Shown here piece after piece: positions 1 through 5,726 of a stretch of DNA of 7,336 bases; position 1 is the first letter of the stretch; every line of letters starts with the position of its first letter. Made by a program: the position numbers and the translations under genes. The stretch is from Candidatus Uhrbacteria bacterium. Lineage in GTDB: Bacteria; Patescibacteriota; Patescibacteriia; UBA9934; GWF2-40-263. The notes under the pieces are model-generated. The model was given only the letters and a program-made list of their open reading frames with translations. It ran no database searches and was not told where the DNA came from. The DNA lies in contig JACQSJ010000005.1 of the NCBI GenBank assembly GCA_016205995.1, forward strand, positions 1-7,336, given 5' to 3'.

Positions 1-21
1 CCGGTGATTATCGAAGTGTAA
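1..21 (+). CDS. C-terminal end of an upstream gene (partial)
   Basis: In frame 1 the first bases read P-V-I-I-E-V followed by TAA at 19-21. A strong intrinsic terminator starts seven bases later, which is what one expects just after the end of a gene. Only six residues are visible, so the product cannot be identified. Of the two other rightward frames, one stops at once and the other runs through the terminator stem, so this frame is the best choice, but it remains a guess from context. Confidence 0.45.
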   Translation, partial: PVIIEV

Positions 22-27
22 TCAAAC

Positions 28-53
28 AAAACCGCCCTCACACGGCGGTTTTA
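28..53 (+). terminator. Intrinsic terminator of the upstream gene
   Basis: AAAACCGCC (28-36) pairs perfectly with GGCGGTTTT (44-52) around a seven-base loop. The A-tract on the left and T-tract on the right make it potentially bidirectional. It closes the gene that ends at position 21. Confidence 0.85.
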
Positions 54-68
54 TTGTAGAACACACTG

Positions 69-91
69 ATCTGGTGACGACGTCACCAGAT
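69..91. repeat. Perfect 23-nt palindrome
   Basis: ATCTGGTGACG (69-79) and CGTCACCAGAT (81-91) are exact reverse complements around a single central A. There is no T-run on either side, so it does not look like a terminator. With a one-base centre it looks more like a dimeric protein-binding site or a cruciform-prone sequence. It lies between the terminators of two genes that point toward each other. The rest of 92-169 shows no convincing gene or site. Confidence 0.7.
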
Positions 92-169
92 ATACTAAAA
101 CTTAGGGAGAAGCGGCGACCCATGGCCGTAGCACATGAATGCACGAGCCAACTTCAACCACATTGTATC

Positions 170-239
170 AAAAAGAAAAAGGATCCAAGGTTCTCCGGCG
201 GAGCCGGATCCGGCTTCGCCGGACAAGAACCCAGGATCC
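170..239 (-). terminator. Large nested palindrome and terminator after the variable-protein gene
   Basis: Positions 181-239 form an extended imperfect palindrome. The outer arms are GGATCC (181-186 and 234-239), then GGTTC/GAACC, then TCCGGC...GCCGGA. The core (194-223) is two tandem 15-mers, each able to form its own six-bp hairpin with a three-base loop, and the two also pair with each other. On the minus strand the last GGATCC runs straight into TTTTTCTTTTT (180-170), giving a canonical intrinsic terminator for the leftward gene that stops at 247. Lying only 23 bases beyond that stop codon, the core hairpins are also placed where DGR target-site hairpins are found. That second role is inference. 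Confidence 0.75.
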
Positions 240-246
240 AAGCGTC

Positions 247-1164
247 TTAGAGAACGCCGAGGAGGCGGAAGCCCACGAAGTCGCTGGGACCGCTGGACCA
301 GCTCCTGCACACGGCGGCAAGCCCACCGAAGTCACGGTTGCCGACGATCACGCGGTCGGCAGAACCGTAGGCGTTTTCGGTCCATTCCCAGGAGTTCGTG
401 GCGCCGAGATCGGGGAACAGCGTCCCATGGAGTCGGTTGAGCTCCAAGAGGATGTTGCCGAAAAAATTCCACTCCTCCGCGGTCAACGGACGTACCGCGG
501 CCTTCTTGAGACCCCAGAGCCGGGTCGTTTGGGGGCACAGGGTGGCACGCAGGTGACCCCAGGAGGTCTTGAAACGGGTCTTGATCCCGAGCTCATGGAT
601 GAGACGGTCGTTGCCGTACCCCTTGGGATCGTTCCAGTCGGGCTTGCGGATAAGCTCGACCACCGCCCAACGTCCAGGAAGCGAGTAGCGCTTGATGGTG
701 CTCGGGTCGAGGTGCCGATCCCAGGCGGACTGGATCCAGTTGCTGGGGTAGACGTCCTGCGTGATCGTCTTGGGAAGGAAGATCGGGAGAAGACTCCAAT
801 CCTCGATCCAACTACGAATCTTCGCGCTCAGGCGCGGCATGGCCGGCACCGTGATCTTGAGCTCCCCGAACTTCTGGGCGAAGAACTCCGTCCAGAACGC
901 ACGAGGGTCACCTGCGATGCGGTGCAGGAGTGCCTCGGTCACGGAGACACTGGGCGGATCTTCCGCCGACGTCGCCTTGGGCGCGAGCTGAGCCTTCACC
1001 CAGGCATCGAGCGCCAACGGGTCGATCTGCTGGCGAGCGAGCGCTTCGCCAAGCGGCATGGTGACCGTGTAGGCGCCCAGCAGGCCATTGAGGCCATCGG
1101 GGGTGATGTGATCGCGCCGACGATTGATCTCGTCAGCCCAGCCGGGCAATGCTTCCAGTGCCAT
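247..1164 (-). CDS. Probable DGR variable protein with C-type-lectin-like C-terminus
   Basis: This is a 305-residue protein with no signal peptide or membrane helix visible. I start it at ATG 1164, not at the in-frame ATG 33 bases upstream, because AAGGAG (1176-1171) sits six bases before it. Residues 1-180 are a family-specific N-terminal region I cannot assign. Residues ~185-305 look like a formylglycine-enzyme/C-type-lectin fold: N185-D-R, TAEEWNFFGNILLELN at 228-243, S-W-E-W-T at 258-262, and a closing V-G-F-R-L-L at 297-302. This arrangement, with W-E-W-T then a Gly-rich loop then GFRLL, is the layout of DGR target proteins, where the lectin fold displays a diversified ligand-binding surface. 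The gene is GC-rich and points opposite to its right-hand neighbours. The binding partner is unknown. The alternative is an FGE-like protein that is not diversified. The coding call is firm and the DGR role is inferred. Confidence 0.78.
   Translation of the reverse strand: MALEALPGWADEINRRRDHITPDGLNGLLGAYTVTMPLGEALARQQIDPLALDAWVKAQLAPKATSAEDPPSVSVTEALLHRIAGDPRAFWTEFFAQKFGELKITVPAMPRLSAKIRSWIEDWSLLPIFLPKTITQDVYPSNWIQSAWDRHLDPSTIKRYSLPGRWAVVELIRKPDWNDPKGYGNDRLIHELGIKTRFKTSWGHLRATLCPQTTRLWGLKKAAVRPLTAEEWNFFGNILLELNRLHGTLFPDLGATNSWEWTENAYGSADRVIVGNRDFGGLAAVCRSWSSGPSDFVGFRLLGVL
250..390 (-). other. Candidate DGR variable region (VR) at the 3' end of the gene
   Basis: From W259 to the stop, residues that would be surface-exposed in the lectin fold have codons consistent with mutagenised AAY: A265, Y266, G267, S268, A269, D270, D278, F279, A284, C286, S288, S291, G292, P293, S294, D295 and F296 all end in C or T. 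Framework residues (R271, V272, W289, V297-G298-F299-R300) stand between them. DGRs mutate template adenines, and AAC/AAT template codons yield exactly this set of amino acids. The invariant end (G298 to the stop) would be the homing-initiation segment. No template copy was found in the window, so the boundaries are estimates. Confidence 0.68.
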
Positions 1165-1199
1165 GGTCTTCTCCTTCCCTTGCGACTCTCCCACCACTC

Positions 1200-1228
1200 T
1201 TTACAGACGGATTGGTAGGTGCTTGCAA
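1200..1228 (-). promoter_or_regulatory. Possible promoter of the variable-protein gene
   Basis: On the minus strand TTGCAA (1228-1223), a 17-base spacer and TGTAAA (1205-1200) would start transcription near 1193. This leaves a leader of about 29 bases that contains the AAGGAG ribosome site. Both boxes deviate from consensus, so this is weaker than the other promoters here. Confidence 0.45.
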
Positions 1229-1271
1229 AGGACGAACGTGCACGGAACCTCCGTGCTGGTGTGCTTGCAAA
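1219..1271. repeat. Operator-like pair of 11-bp direct repeats with a hairpin between
   Basis: GTGCTTGCAAA occurs at 1219-1229 and again at 1261-1271, 42 bases apart, or four helical turns. The first copy covers the predicted -35 box of the leftward promoter. Between them GCACGGA (1240-1246) pairs with TCCGTGC (1250-1256) across a three-base loop. This sits in the divergent intergenic region and may be a regulator site, but the regulator is unknown. Confidence 0.5.
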
Positions 1272-1317
1272 ACTGGAGGATTCCAGCCGTACAAACGACT
1301 GGAGATACTAGTCCCGT

Positions 1318-1346
1318 TTGGCGGAAAGGTCAATAACTGGTAGGAT
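1318..1346 (+). promoter_or_regulatory. Promoter of the antitoxin-toxin-trpS operon
   Basis: TTGGCG (1318-1323), a 17-base spacer and TAGGAT (1341-1346) match the boxes before the glycosyltransferase gene base for base. The expected start site falls at about 1353-1354, on the antitoxin ATG, so the message would be leaderless. Confidence 0.75.
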
Positions 1347-1353
1347 ATTTTAT

Positions 1354-1572
1354 ATGTCTACGAATGCAAATATACAGATCAAAAAAGAGTTTAACGCACT
1401 TAAAGGAGAAGTGCGTTCTCTTAGATCTTTTATCATAAGCATGCTTGGAAAGGATACGGAGGGCGAATATCGACCAGAACTCGTTGAAGAACTCGTCCAA
1501 GCTTCAGTAGAAAAACCAAACTATACCTACACTGGTGCAGGATCTCTCCTCAAGCAAATCAAGAACCTATGA
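1354..1572 (+). CDS. Antitoxin-like protein of a type II toxin-antitoxin pair
   Basis: This is a 72-residue, charged, probably helical protein beginning MSTNANIQIKKEFNALK. I chose ATG 1354 over an in-frame TTG at 1318 because that TTG is part of the -35 box. There is no Shine-Dalgarno sequence, and the ATG lies eight bases after the -10 box, so translation is probably leaderless. Its last codon overlaps the toxin start (ATGA at 1569-1572), the usual translational coupling in RelBE/ParDE-type modules. I cannot assign the antitoxin family from sequence. The role comes from size, position and overlap with the toxin. Antitoxins of this kind bind and neutralise the toxin and often repress their own promoter, but no obvious operator palindrome overlaps this one. 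Confidence 0.75.
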   Translation: MSTNANIQIKKEFNALKGEVRSLRSFIISMLGKDTEGEYRPELVEELVQASVEKPNYTYTGAGSLLKQIKNL

Positions 1573-1832
1573 TCCGCATCCAGTACGGACGAGAGTTCCT
1601 TCACAGTGCCAAGCAACTTCCAAAACAGATACAATCAAAACTCGACAGACTTCTCTCGGTACTCGCACACAATCCCTACGACTCCCAACTCCATACGAAG
1701 AAACTTCATGGTGAACTCGTCGGTTATCTCTCGTTCCGCATCACTCGAGATTGGCGAGTGATGTTTCAATTTCTTGAGCCCGACTCCATTTTGTTGCTAC
1801 GAGTTAAGCACCGAAAAGACATCTATCGATAA
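1569..1832 (+). CDS. RelE/ParE-superfamily toxin, probable mRNA interferase
   Basis: The protein is 87 residues, typical for RelE-like toxins. The N-terminal half has two amphipathic helices (residues 8-34). The second half is a beta-rich core: K44-K45-L-H-G at 44-48, SFRITRDWRVMF at 55-66, I74-L-L-L-R-V-K at 74-80, ending H81-R-K-D-I-Y-R. The central R-I-T-R-D-W-R-V strand and the terminal H-R-K-D-I-Y are hallmarks of RelE/YafQ-like ribosome-dependent endoribonucleases, which cut mRNA in the ribosomal A site. The gene overlaps the antitoxin by four bases, and trpS starts only five bases downstream with no terminator between. A ParE-type gyrase poison is the alternative, but the basic residues and C-terminal histidine and tyrosine favour an RNase. 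Confidence 0.85.
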   Translation: MIRIQYGREFLHSAKQLPKQIQSKLDRLLSVLAHNPYDSQLHTKKLHGELVGYLSFRITRDWRVMFQFLEPDSILLLRVKHRKDIYR

Positions 1833-1837
1833 ACTCT

Positions 1838-2824
1838 ATGCCTCGTATCCTAACCGCCCTCCAACCTTCTGGGATTCTCCATATTGGAAACCTCTTTGGC
1901 GCGATCGAACCGATGGTGAAGCTTCAGGTTGATGACAATGAGAACCTGCTCTTCATTGTCGACTACCACGCCATCACGGTTCCGCAAGAACCAGCTGAAC
2001 TTCGTCGCAACATCTTGTTCGCGACCGCGACGTACCTCGCCGCCGGGATCGATCCCGAGAAAACCATCCTCTTCCAACAGTCGCGAGTTTCAGAGCACAC
2101 CGAGCTTGCATGGATCTTGAACTGCTTGGTTCATATGGGCGAGCTGGAACGCATGACACAATACAAGGACAAGGCGCGTGGCAAGGGCGAGTCGGTCTCG
2201 GTAGGACTCTTTGACTACCCTGTCCTCATGGCCGCCGATATCCTGCTCTACGACACCAACGTCGTGCCGGTGGGAGAAGACCAGAAGCAACACGTCGAAC
2301 TCGCACGCGACTTAGCCGAGCGATTCAACTCTCGCTTTGGTGAGACGTTCGTCGTCCCCCAGCCTCAAATCAGAAAAGAAGGTGCACGTATCATGGGACT
2401 GGATGACCCCGAAAAGAAAATGTCCAAGTCTGCCTCAAGCGAGAAGAACTACATCTCGCTCATGGACGACGAGAAGGCCGTGCTCAAGAAGATCAAGGCT
2501 GCTGTCACAGATTCAGGCTCGACTATCTCGTACGAGCAGACTCGCCCCGGCCTCGCCAACCTCCTCACCATCTACTCCCTCGTCACAGGAAAACCCACCG
2601 ACCAAATCGTGAACGAATATGAAGGTGAGGGCTATGGCGATTTCAAAGTCGGCCTCGCGGGAGCGGTAAGTGCCTATCTCGCGCCCATCCAAGAAAAAAT
2701 CAACGGCTACCTACAAGACGAACCCAAACTTCTCGCCATCCTCGAGACTGGCGCCGCGCGAGCCCAAGCAATCGCCGCAAAAAAAATGGAACTCGTCCGC
2801 CAAAAAATCGGCGTGAAACTCTAA
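1838..2824 (+). CDS. trpS: Tryptophanyl-tRNA synthetase
   Basis: TrpRS charges tRNA-Trp with tryptophan in the cytoplasm, using ATP. The 328 residues match the usual bacterial length. Class I signatures are in place: the HIGH motif as H15-I-G-N, with the preceding T6-A-L-Q-P-S-G that is typical of TrpRS; D134 with neighbouring L-L-Y-D; G146-E-D-Q; and K194-M-S-K-S. The gene follows the toxin stop by five bases without its own Shine-Dalgarno site, and no promoter is evident just upstream. It is therefore probably co-transcribed from the antitoxin promoter, or translated by reinitiation. It ends in a strong terminator. No T-box or trp leader is seen. The identification is secure. Confidence 0.97.
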   Translation: MPRILTALQPSGILHIGNLFGAIEPMVKLQVDDNENLLFIVDYHAITVPQEPAELRRNILFATATYLAAGIDPEKTILFQQSRVSEHTELAWILNCLVHMGELERMTQYKDKARGKGESVSVGLFDYPVLMAADILLYDTNVVPVGEDQKQHVELARDLAERFNSRFGETFVVPQPQIRKEGARIMGLDDPEKKMSKSASSEKNYISLMDDEKAVLKKIKAAVTDSGSTISYEQTRPGLANLLTIYSLVTGKPTDQIVNEYEGEGYGDFKVGLAGAVSAYLAPIQEKINGYLQDEPKLLAILETGAARAQAIAAKKMELVRQKIGVKL

Positions 2825-2829
2825 CCCAC

Positions 2830-2862
2830 AAAGCAGGCAACCACCTGTTTTTGCCTGCTTTT
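2830..2862 (+). terminator. Intrinsic terminator of the trpS operon
   Basis: AAAGCAGGCAA (2830-2840) pairs perfectly with TTGCCTGCTTT (2851-2861) around a ten-base loop, six bases after the trpS stop. The following T-run is short (four T). The next -35 box starts just four bases later. Confidence 0.85.
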
Positions 2863-2865
2863 GCA

Positions 2866-2894
2866 TTGACACTGTTGGGTCAGATTGGTAGGCT
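2866..2894 (+). promoter_or_regulatory. Promoter of the unrecognised gene at 2911
   Basis: TTGACA (2866-2871) is a perfect -35, followed by 17 bases and TAGGCT (2889-2894). Transcription should start near 2901, leaving a leader of only about ten bases, which would begin at the GGAGG ribosome site (2901-2905). Confidence 0.7.
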
Positions 2895-2910
2895 CGCTGC
2901 GGAGGTTCCC

Positions 2911-3672
2911 ATGCAACTTCGGCCAGCTCCGCGACGCTTTCTTCGCCCCCAGAATGCCGAACAGGTTCCGGGGATCATCACAGTGGCACTCGTGCCCATC
3001 GAGCTCGAGCTCTACGCGCAGACGCCCGACGCGTGCGCGGCGATCCTGGATCTGCTGCGGGCGGAGGGCCGCACGGTCACCGCCCACGCTCGCTTCGGCC
3101 TTCCCCAGTGGATGGCCTCGCTGCCCGAGTCCATGGGGATGAAGTACCGCTACGGGATGCGCAACGACGCCAAGCCCGACTGGCGCACCGTGCCACGCGA
3201 CGTGCTCGTCGACGAGACCTGGCACTGGGCCCCGCTCAAGCGCGGACCCAAGCTCTACAACGAGCTCTGTGCTCGGGCTGGAATCATCTACGATCCCAAC
3301 TACTACCCCCAGGGGGGACAGGATCGCCGCATGGACATCCAAGACCACCACTGGATGCGGCTCAACAGGCTGGTGAAACACTTCACCGAGGGTGTGGACT
3401 GGAACGAGTTCTTGGAGTGGTACCGTCGAGACCATCCGGGCGTCTCACTCTCGGCCGGCGCGACCTTCACGCGAGCCTTCCGCACGTTCCTCGGCGGCGA
3501 GGTTCCGGAGGTCCGTGCAGACAAGGGCGCTGTCTTCCTCACCGCCCTCTCCGTCGTAACCGGCTTGCCCATCTCCCCCGAATTCGCCGACGCCGGCGTC
3601 CGGGCGCTCGACGTCGTGCCCACGGCCGACCGCGAAGCGATCGCCGCCGCCGTCCTGGGCAAGGCACCCTGA
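2911..3672 (+). CDS. Unrecognised 253-residue soluble protein
   Basis: I do not recognise this family. The reading frame is open from further upstream, but the promoter lies inside that extension. GGAGG (2901-2905) sits five bases before ATG 2911, so I start there (MQLRPAPRRFLRPQ...). No signal peptide or membrane segment is visible. Residues ~20-60 (G-I-I-T-V-A-L-V-P-I-E-L-E-L-Y) look like an alternating beta/helix start. Residues 70-150 are rich in W, Y, H and D (QWMASLPESMG, DETWHWAP, YDPNYYP, DHHWMRLN), which could form a polar or metal-binding pocket. Residues ~140-185 are helical (RLVKHF, WNEFLEWYRRDHPG), and the tail is Ala-rich. The GC-rich codon use resembles the gene at 247-1164 more than the toxin-antitoxin genes. 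It is a single-gene unit bracketed by its own promoter and terminator. No function is proposed. Confidence 0.82.
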   Translation: MQLRPAPRRFLRPQNAEQVPGIITVALVPIELELYAQTPDACAAILDLLRAEGRTVTAHARFGLPQWMASLPESMGMKYRYGMRNDAKPDWRTVPRDVLVDETWHWAPLKRGPKLYNELCARAGIIYDPNYYPQGGQDRRMDIQDHHWMRLNRLVKHFTEGVDWNEFLEWYRRDHPGVSLSAGATFTRAFRTFLGGEVPEVRADKGAVFLTALSVVTGLPISPEFADAGVRALDVVPTADREAIAAAVLGKAP

Positions 3673-3682
3673 ACCACATCTG

Positions 3683-3717
3683 TCCCCCACGGCTCGCAAG
3701 CATCATGGGGGATTTTT
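3683..3717 (+). terminator. Intrinsic terminator
   Basis: TCCCCCA (3683-3689) pairs with TGGGGGA (3706-3712) over a 16-base loop and is followed by TTTTT. It closes the gene ending at 3672. Confidence 0.75.
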
Positions 3718-3754
3718 GTTTTGCTCAATATCACACACAAGCAGGCATATTTCA

Positions 3755-3783
3755 TTGACAACTTCGGCATTGTGCGATATTCT
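3755..3783 (+). promoter_or_regulatory. rnpB promoter
   Basis: TTGACA (3755-3760), a 17-base spacer and TATTCT (3778-3783) place the start at about 3790. That is exactly where the first RNase P RNA stem (P1) begins, so the promoter and RNA 5' end support each other. Confidence 0.85.
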
Positions 3784-3789
3784 CTCGGA

Positions 3790-4196
3790 GTCCTTATGGA
3801 TGGCCGGATGGCTACGTGCGGCAACGCGCGAGGAAAGTCCGAACACCTGCTGTGTCGCAAGACGCAACAAAAAGACAAGCCGCTAACGGCGGCCAGGGAT
3901 AAGAATTGGGAGTCGAAGCATTGGAGAAATTCGTGCTCTGGTTCCTGACTCAAAACCTAGGGAAAGTACCACAGAGACAATACTAACTCCGACGCCCTTG
4001 AGGGGTCGGAGCCAAACGTGAAAAGTGAGACGGTGTCGCAAGGCTACGTCTCTCGCTCCATGGCGACATGGAAGCGTGGCAAACCCTTGTCGGTGAAAGA
4101 GCAAATTTGGTAGCTCGATAGAGCCTCTCAGCAATGAGAGGACTAGATAGATTGCCATCGCAACAAAATTCGGCTTATAGGCCACTCCCTAAGGAC
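3790..4196 (+). ncRNA. rnpB: RNase P RNA
   Basis: This is the catalytic RNA that removes the 5' leader from pre-tRNAs, working with the RnpA protein (not in this window). The ends are set by stem P1: GTCCTTA (3790-3796) pairs with TAAGGAC (4190-4196). The universal core is present: GAGGAAAGTCCGAA (3829-3842) and TTCGGCTTATAGGCC (4169-4183) form P4. ACAGAGACAATACT (3971-3984) and GTGAAA (4018-4023) are the conserved internal blocks, GAGACG/CGTCTC near 4026-4052 closes a P12-like helix, and GAGCAAATTTGG lies near 4099-4110. CGACA/TGTCG (4064-4068, 4088-4092) closes P15. Its loop reads GGCAAACCC, where the usual tRNA-CCA-binding motif is GGU. Length (about 407 nt) is normal for bacteria. Confidence 0.95.
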
Positions 4197-4206
4197 GACA
4201 AAGAAT

Positions 4207-4228
4207 CTCGCTAAGCGCGGGGTTTTTT
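4207..4228 (+). terminator. Probable rnpB terminator
   Basis: CTCGC (4207-4211), a TAA loop and GCG-C-GGG can form a short hairpin with a bulge and wobble pairs, followed by six T (4223-4228). The stem is imperfect, but position and T-run fit. A -10-like TACCAT at 4231-4236, ten bases before the next ATG, could drive the following gene without a leader. No good -35 is seen. Confidence 0.5.
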
Positions 4229-4245
4229 GTTACCATTGTTTCACT

Positions 4246-5658
4246 ATGAAGCGTTCTGAACTCACGTTTACCCTTGCTCTTGTCCCGCTTGATTATCTTG
4301 CCCTCCTTGCCGCTGGTATCGCCGCCTACTTCTCCCGTTTCCATCCCGCCTTCACCGCCATCCGCCCGGTTATTTTTGATTTGACGCTCCAAGGCTACCT
4401 CAAAGTGGTGACGCCCATGGTGATCGTGTTCGTCCTGGTCTTTGCTGCCTCGGGCCTTTACGGCGTTACCCGTCGTTCGATCGCCAGCGAGCTCTCCCGC
4501 ATCGTCCTTGCCTGCTCGGCCTCCATGGCGCTGGTGTTCGCGATCTCCTTTTTCTCGCGCGTCTTGTTTGAGTCGCGCTTCATCGCGATCGCCGGATGGG
4601 GCTTGGCGATTTTGTTTGTGGCGATTGAGCGTCTGGTGGTGCGTGGGCTCCAACGCTCGCTGTTGCGACTGGGGATCGGCACGCATCGAATCGTGATTAT
4701 TGGCAAGACATCGGCCGCGGAGGCACTCGTGCGCGAGTTCAACCAAAAGAAGCGTTTGGGCTTCCAGGTCGTCGCCCAGTATAAAACCTTCACGAAGGCT
4801 CTTACCCGCGAGCTGCGCGAGTTCAAACGTGCGGACAAAATCGATGAAATCGTTCTGGCAAATCCAGAGGCTTCACGACAAGAAACGCTTGAGATCATCG
4901 CCTTCACAGAACAAGAGCACTTGGGTTTCAGATATTCCGCCGACCTCTTTACGGCCGCCATCGGCCGTTCCATCATTCACACCTACGCCGGCATCCCAGT
5001 CATCGAGGTACAAAAAACACCCCTTGATGGCTGGGGGGCGATTTACAAACGTCTCTTTGACGTAGTGGGTTCGAGCGTCTTGATCATCCTCACCTCGCCC
5101 GTCATGCTCGCAACCGCGCTCTCGATTAAGCTCGACTCACGCGGACCTGTGTTCTTTGCCAAGCTCGACGACGGAAGTCTGTCGCGACGCGTAGGCCAGG
5201 GCGGACAAACGTTTACCTACTTCAAGTTCCGCTCCATGCGTCCAGGAACACACGCGCTTCGATACAACGAGCTCGCCCAGGCCGACACGCGCAAAGGCTC
5301 TCCACTGGTGAAGATCAAAAACGATCCACGTGTGACGCGTGTGGGAAAATTCATCCGGAAATTTTCGATCGACGAGTTACCGGAGTTCTTCTTGGTCCTA
5401 CGCGGCCACATGAGCCTGGTGGGCCCACGTCCGCACCTGCCCGAGGAAGTCGACCGCTACAAACCCGAGCAACGCAAAGTCCTCACCATCAAACCAGGCA
5501 TCACGGGCATGGCGCAAATCTCCGGCCGCGCCGATCTCGATTTTGATGACGAAGTCCGACTCGATACCTACTACATTGAACACTGGAGTCCCTGGCTGGA
5601 CCTCTACATCCTGCTTAAGACGCCATGGGTGGTGCTGTTTGGTCGAGGCGCGTCCTGA
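4246..5658 (+). CDS. Polyprenyl-phosphate sugar-1-phosphate transferase (WcaJ/WbaP type)
   Basis: This membrane enzyme transfers a sugar-1-phosphate from a nucleotide sugar to undecaprenyl phosphate, the first step of exopolysaccharide, capsule or O-antigen assembly. The 470 residues match the large WcaJ/WbaP form. There are four hydrophobic helices (about 9-30, 52-72, 86-103, 112-132) and a Rossmann-like CoA-binding-type domain (146-250, I-V-I-I-G-K-T-S at 149-156). The catalytic domain follows with K268-R-L-F-D-V, a membrane-dipping helix 274-292, KFRSM at 327-331, the catalytic D376-E377 pair in SIDELPEFF, LVGPRP at 391-396, KPGITG at 416-421 and Y442-Y443. All active-site motifs are intact. 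There is no Shine-Dalgarno site before ATG 4246. A terminator and a new promoter separate it from the glycosyltransferase gene downstream, which probably acts later in the same pathway. The sugar cannot be told from sequence. Confidence 0.93.
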   Translation: MKRSELTFTLALVPLDYLALLAAGIAAYFSRFHPAFTAIRPVIFDLTLQGYLKVVTPMVIVFVLVFAASGLYGVTRRSIASELSRIVLACSASMALVFAISFFSRVLFESRFIAIAGWGLAILFVAIERLVVRGLQRSLLRLGIGTHRIVIIGKTSAAEALVREFNQKKRLGFQVVAQYKTFTKALTRELREFKRADKIDEIVLANPEASRQETLEIIAFTEQEHLGFRYSADLFTAAIGRSIIHTYAGIPVIEVQKTPLDGWGAIYKRLFDVVGSSVLIILTSPVMLATALSIKLDSRGPVFFAKLDDGSLSRRVGQGGQTFTYFKFRSMRPGTHALRYNELAQADTRKGSPLVKIKNDPRVTRVGKFIRKFSIDELPEFFLVLRGHMSLVGPRPHLPEEVDRYKPEQRKVLTIKPGITGMAQISGRADLDFDDEVRLDTYYIEHWSPWLDLYILLKTPWVVLFGRGAS

Positions 5659-5661
5659 ATC

Positions 5662-5684
5662 AAAACCGGCCTGAGCCGGTTTTT
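5662..5684 (+). terminator. Intrinsic terminator of the sugar transferase gene
   Basis: AAAACCGGC (5662-5670) pairs perfectly with GCCGGTTTT (5675-5683) around a CTGA loop and ends in a five-T run. It starts three bases after the stop codon. The next -35 box begins two bases after it. Confidence 0.9.
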
Positions 5685-5686
5685 GG

Positions 5687-5715
5687 TTGGCGAAAATGGC
5701 AAGAATTGATAGGAT
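5687..5715 (+). promoter_or_regulatory. Promoter of the glycosyltransferase gene
   Basis: TTGGCG (5687-5692), 17 bases and TAGGAT (5710-5715) give boxes and spacing identical to the toxin-antitoxin promoter. The start site (about 5722) lies roughly five bases before ATG 5727, leaving essentially no leader. Confidence 0.75.
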
Positions 5716-5726
5716 TGGCCTGCTGT

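Noticed and set aside
139..1218. A 359-codon open frame on the plus strand opposite the variable-protein gene
   Set aside because: It lacks recognisable motifs, promoter and ribosome site. The minus-strand frame has AAGGAG, lectin-fold motifs and a terminator. Long antisense frames are expected opposite GC-rich genes.
1165..1317. Template repeat for the variable region upstream of the variable gene
   Set aside because: Read on both strands, nothing here resembles the invariant 3' segment of the variable gene. The repeats present are short and unrelated.
1318..1353. TTG start extending the antitoxin by 12 residues
   Set aside because: This TTG is the first half of the TTGGCG -35 box, and the extension would contain the whole promoter.
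3303..3953. A 216-codon minus-strand open frame
   Set aside because: It is antisense to the 2911-3672 gene and runs into rnpB, a structured RNA with a firm assignment.
4189..4746. A 185-codon minus-strand open frame of low-complexity, charged sequence
   Set aside because: It overlaps the rnpB end, its terminator and the sugar transferase, whose own frame has all family motifs.
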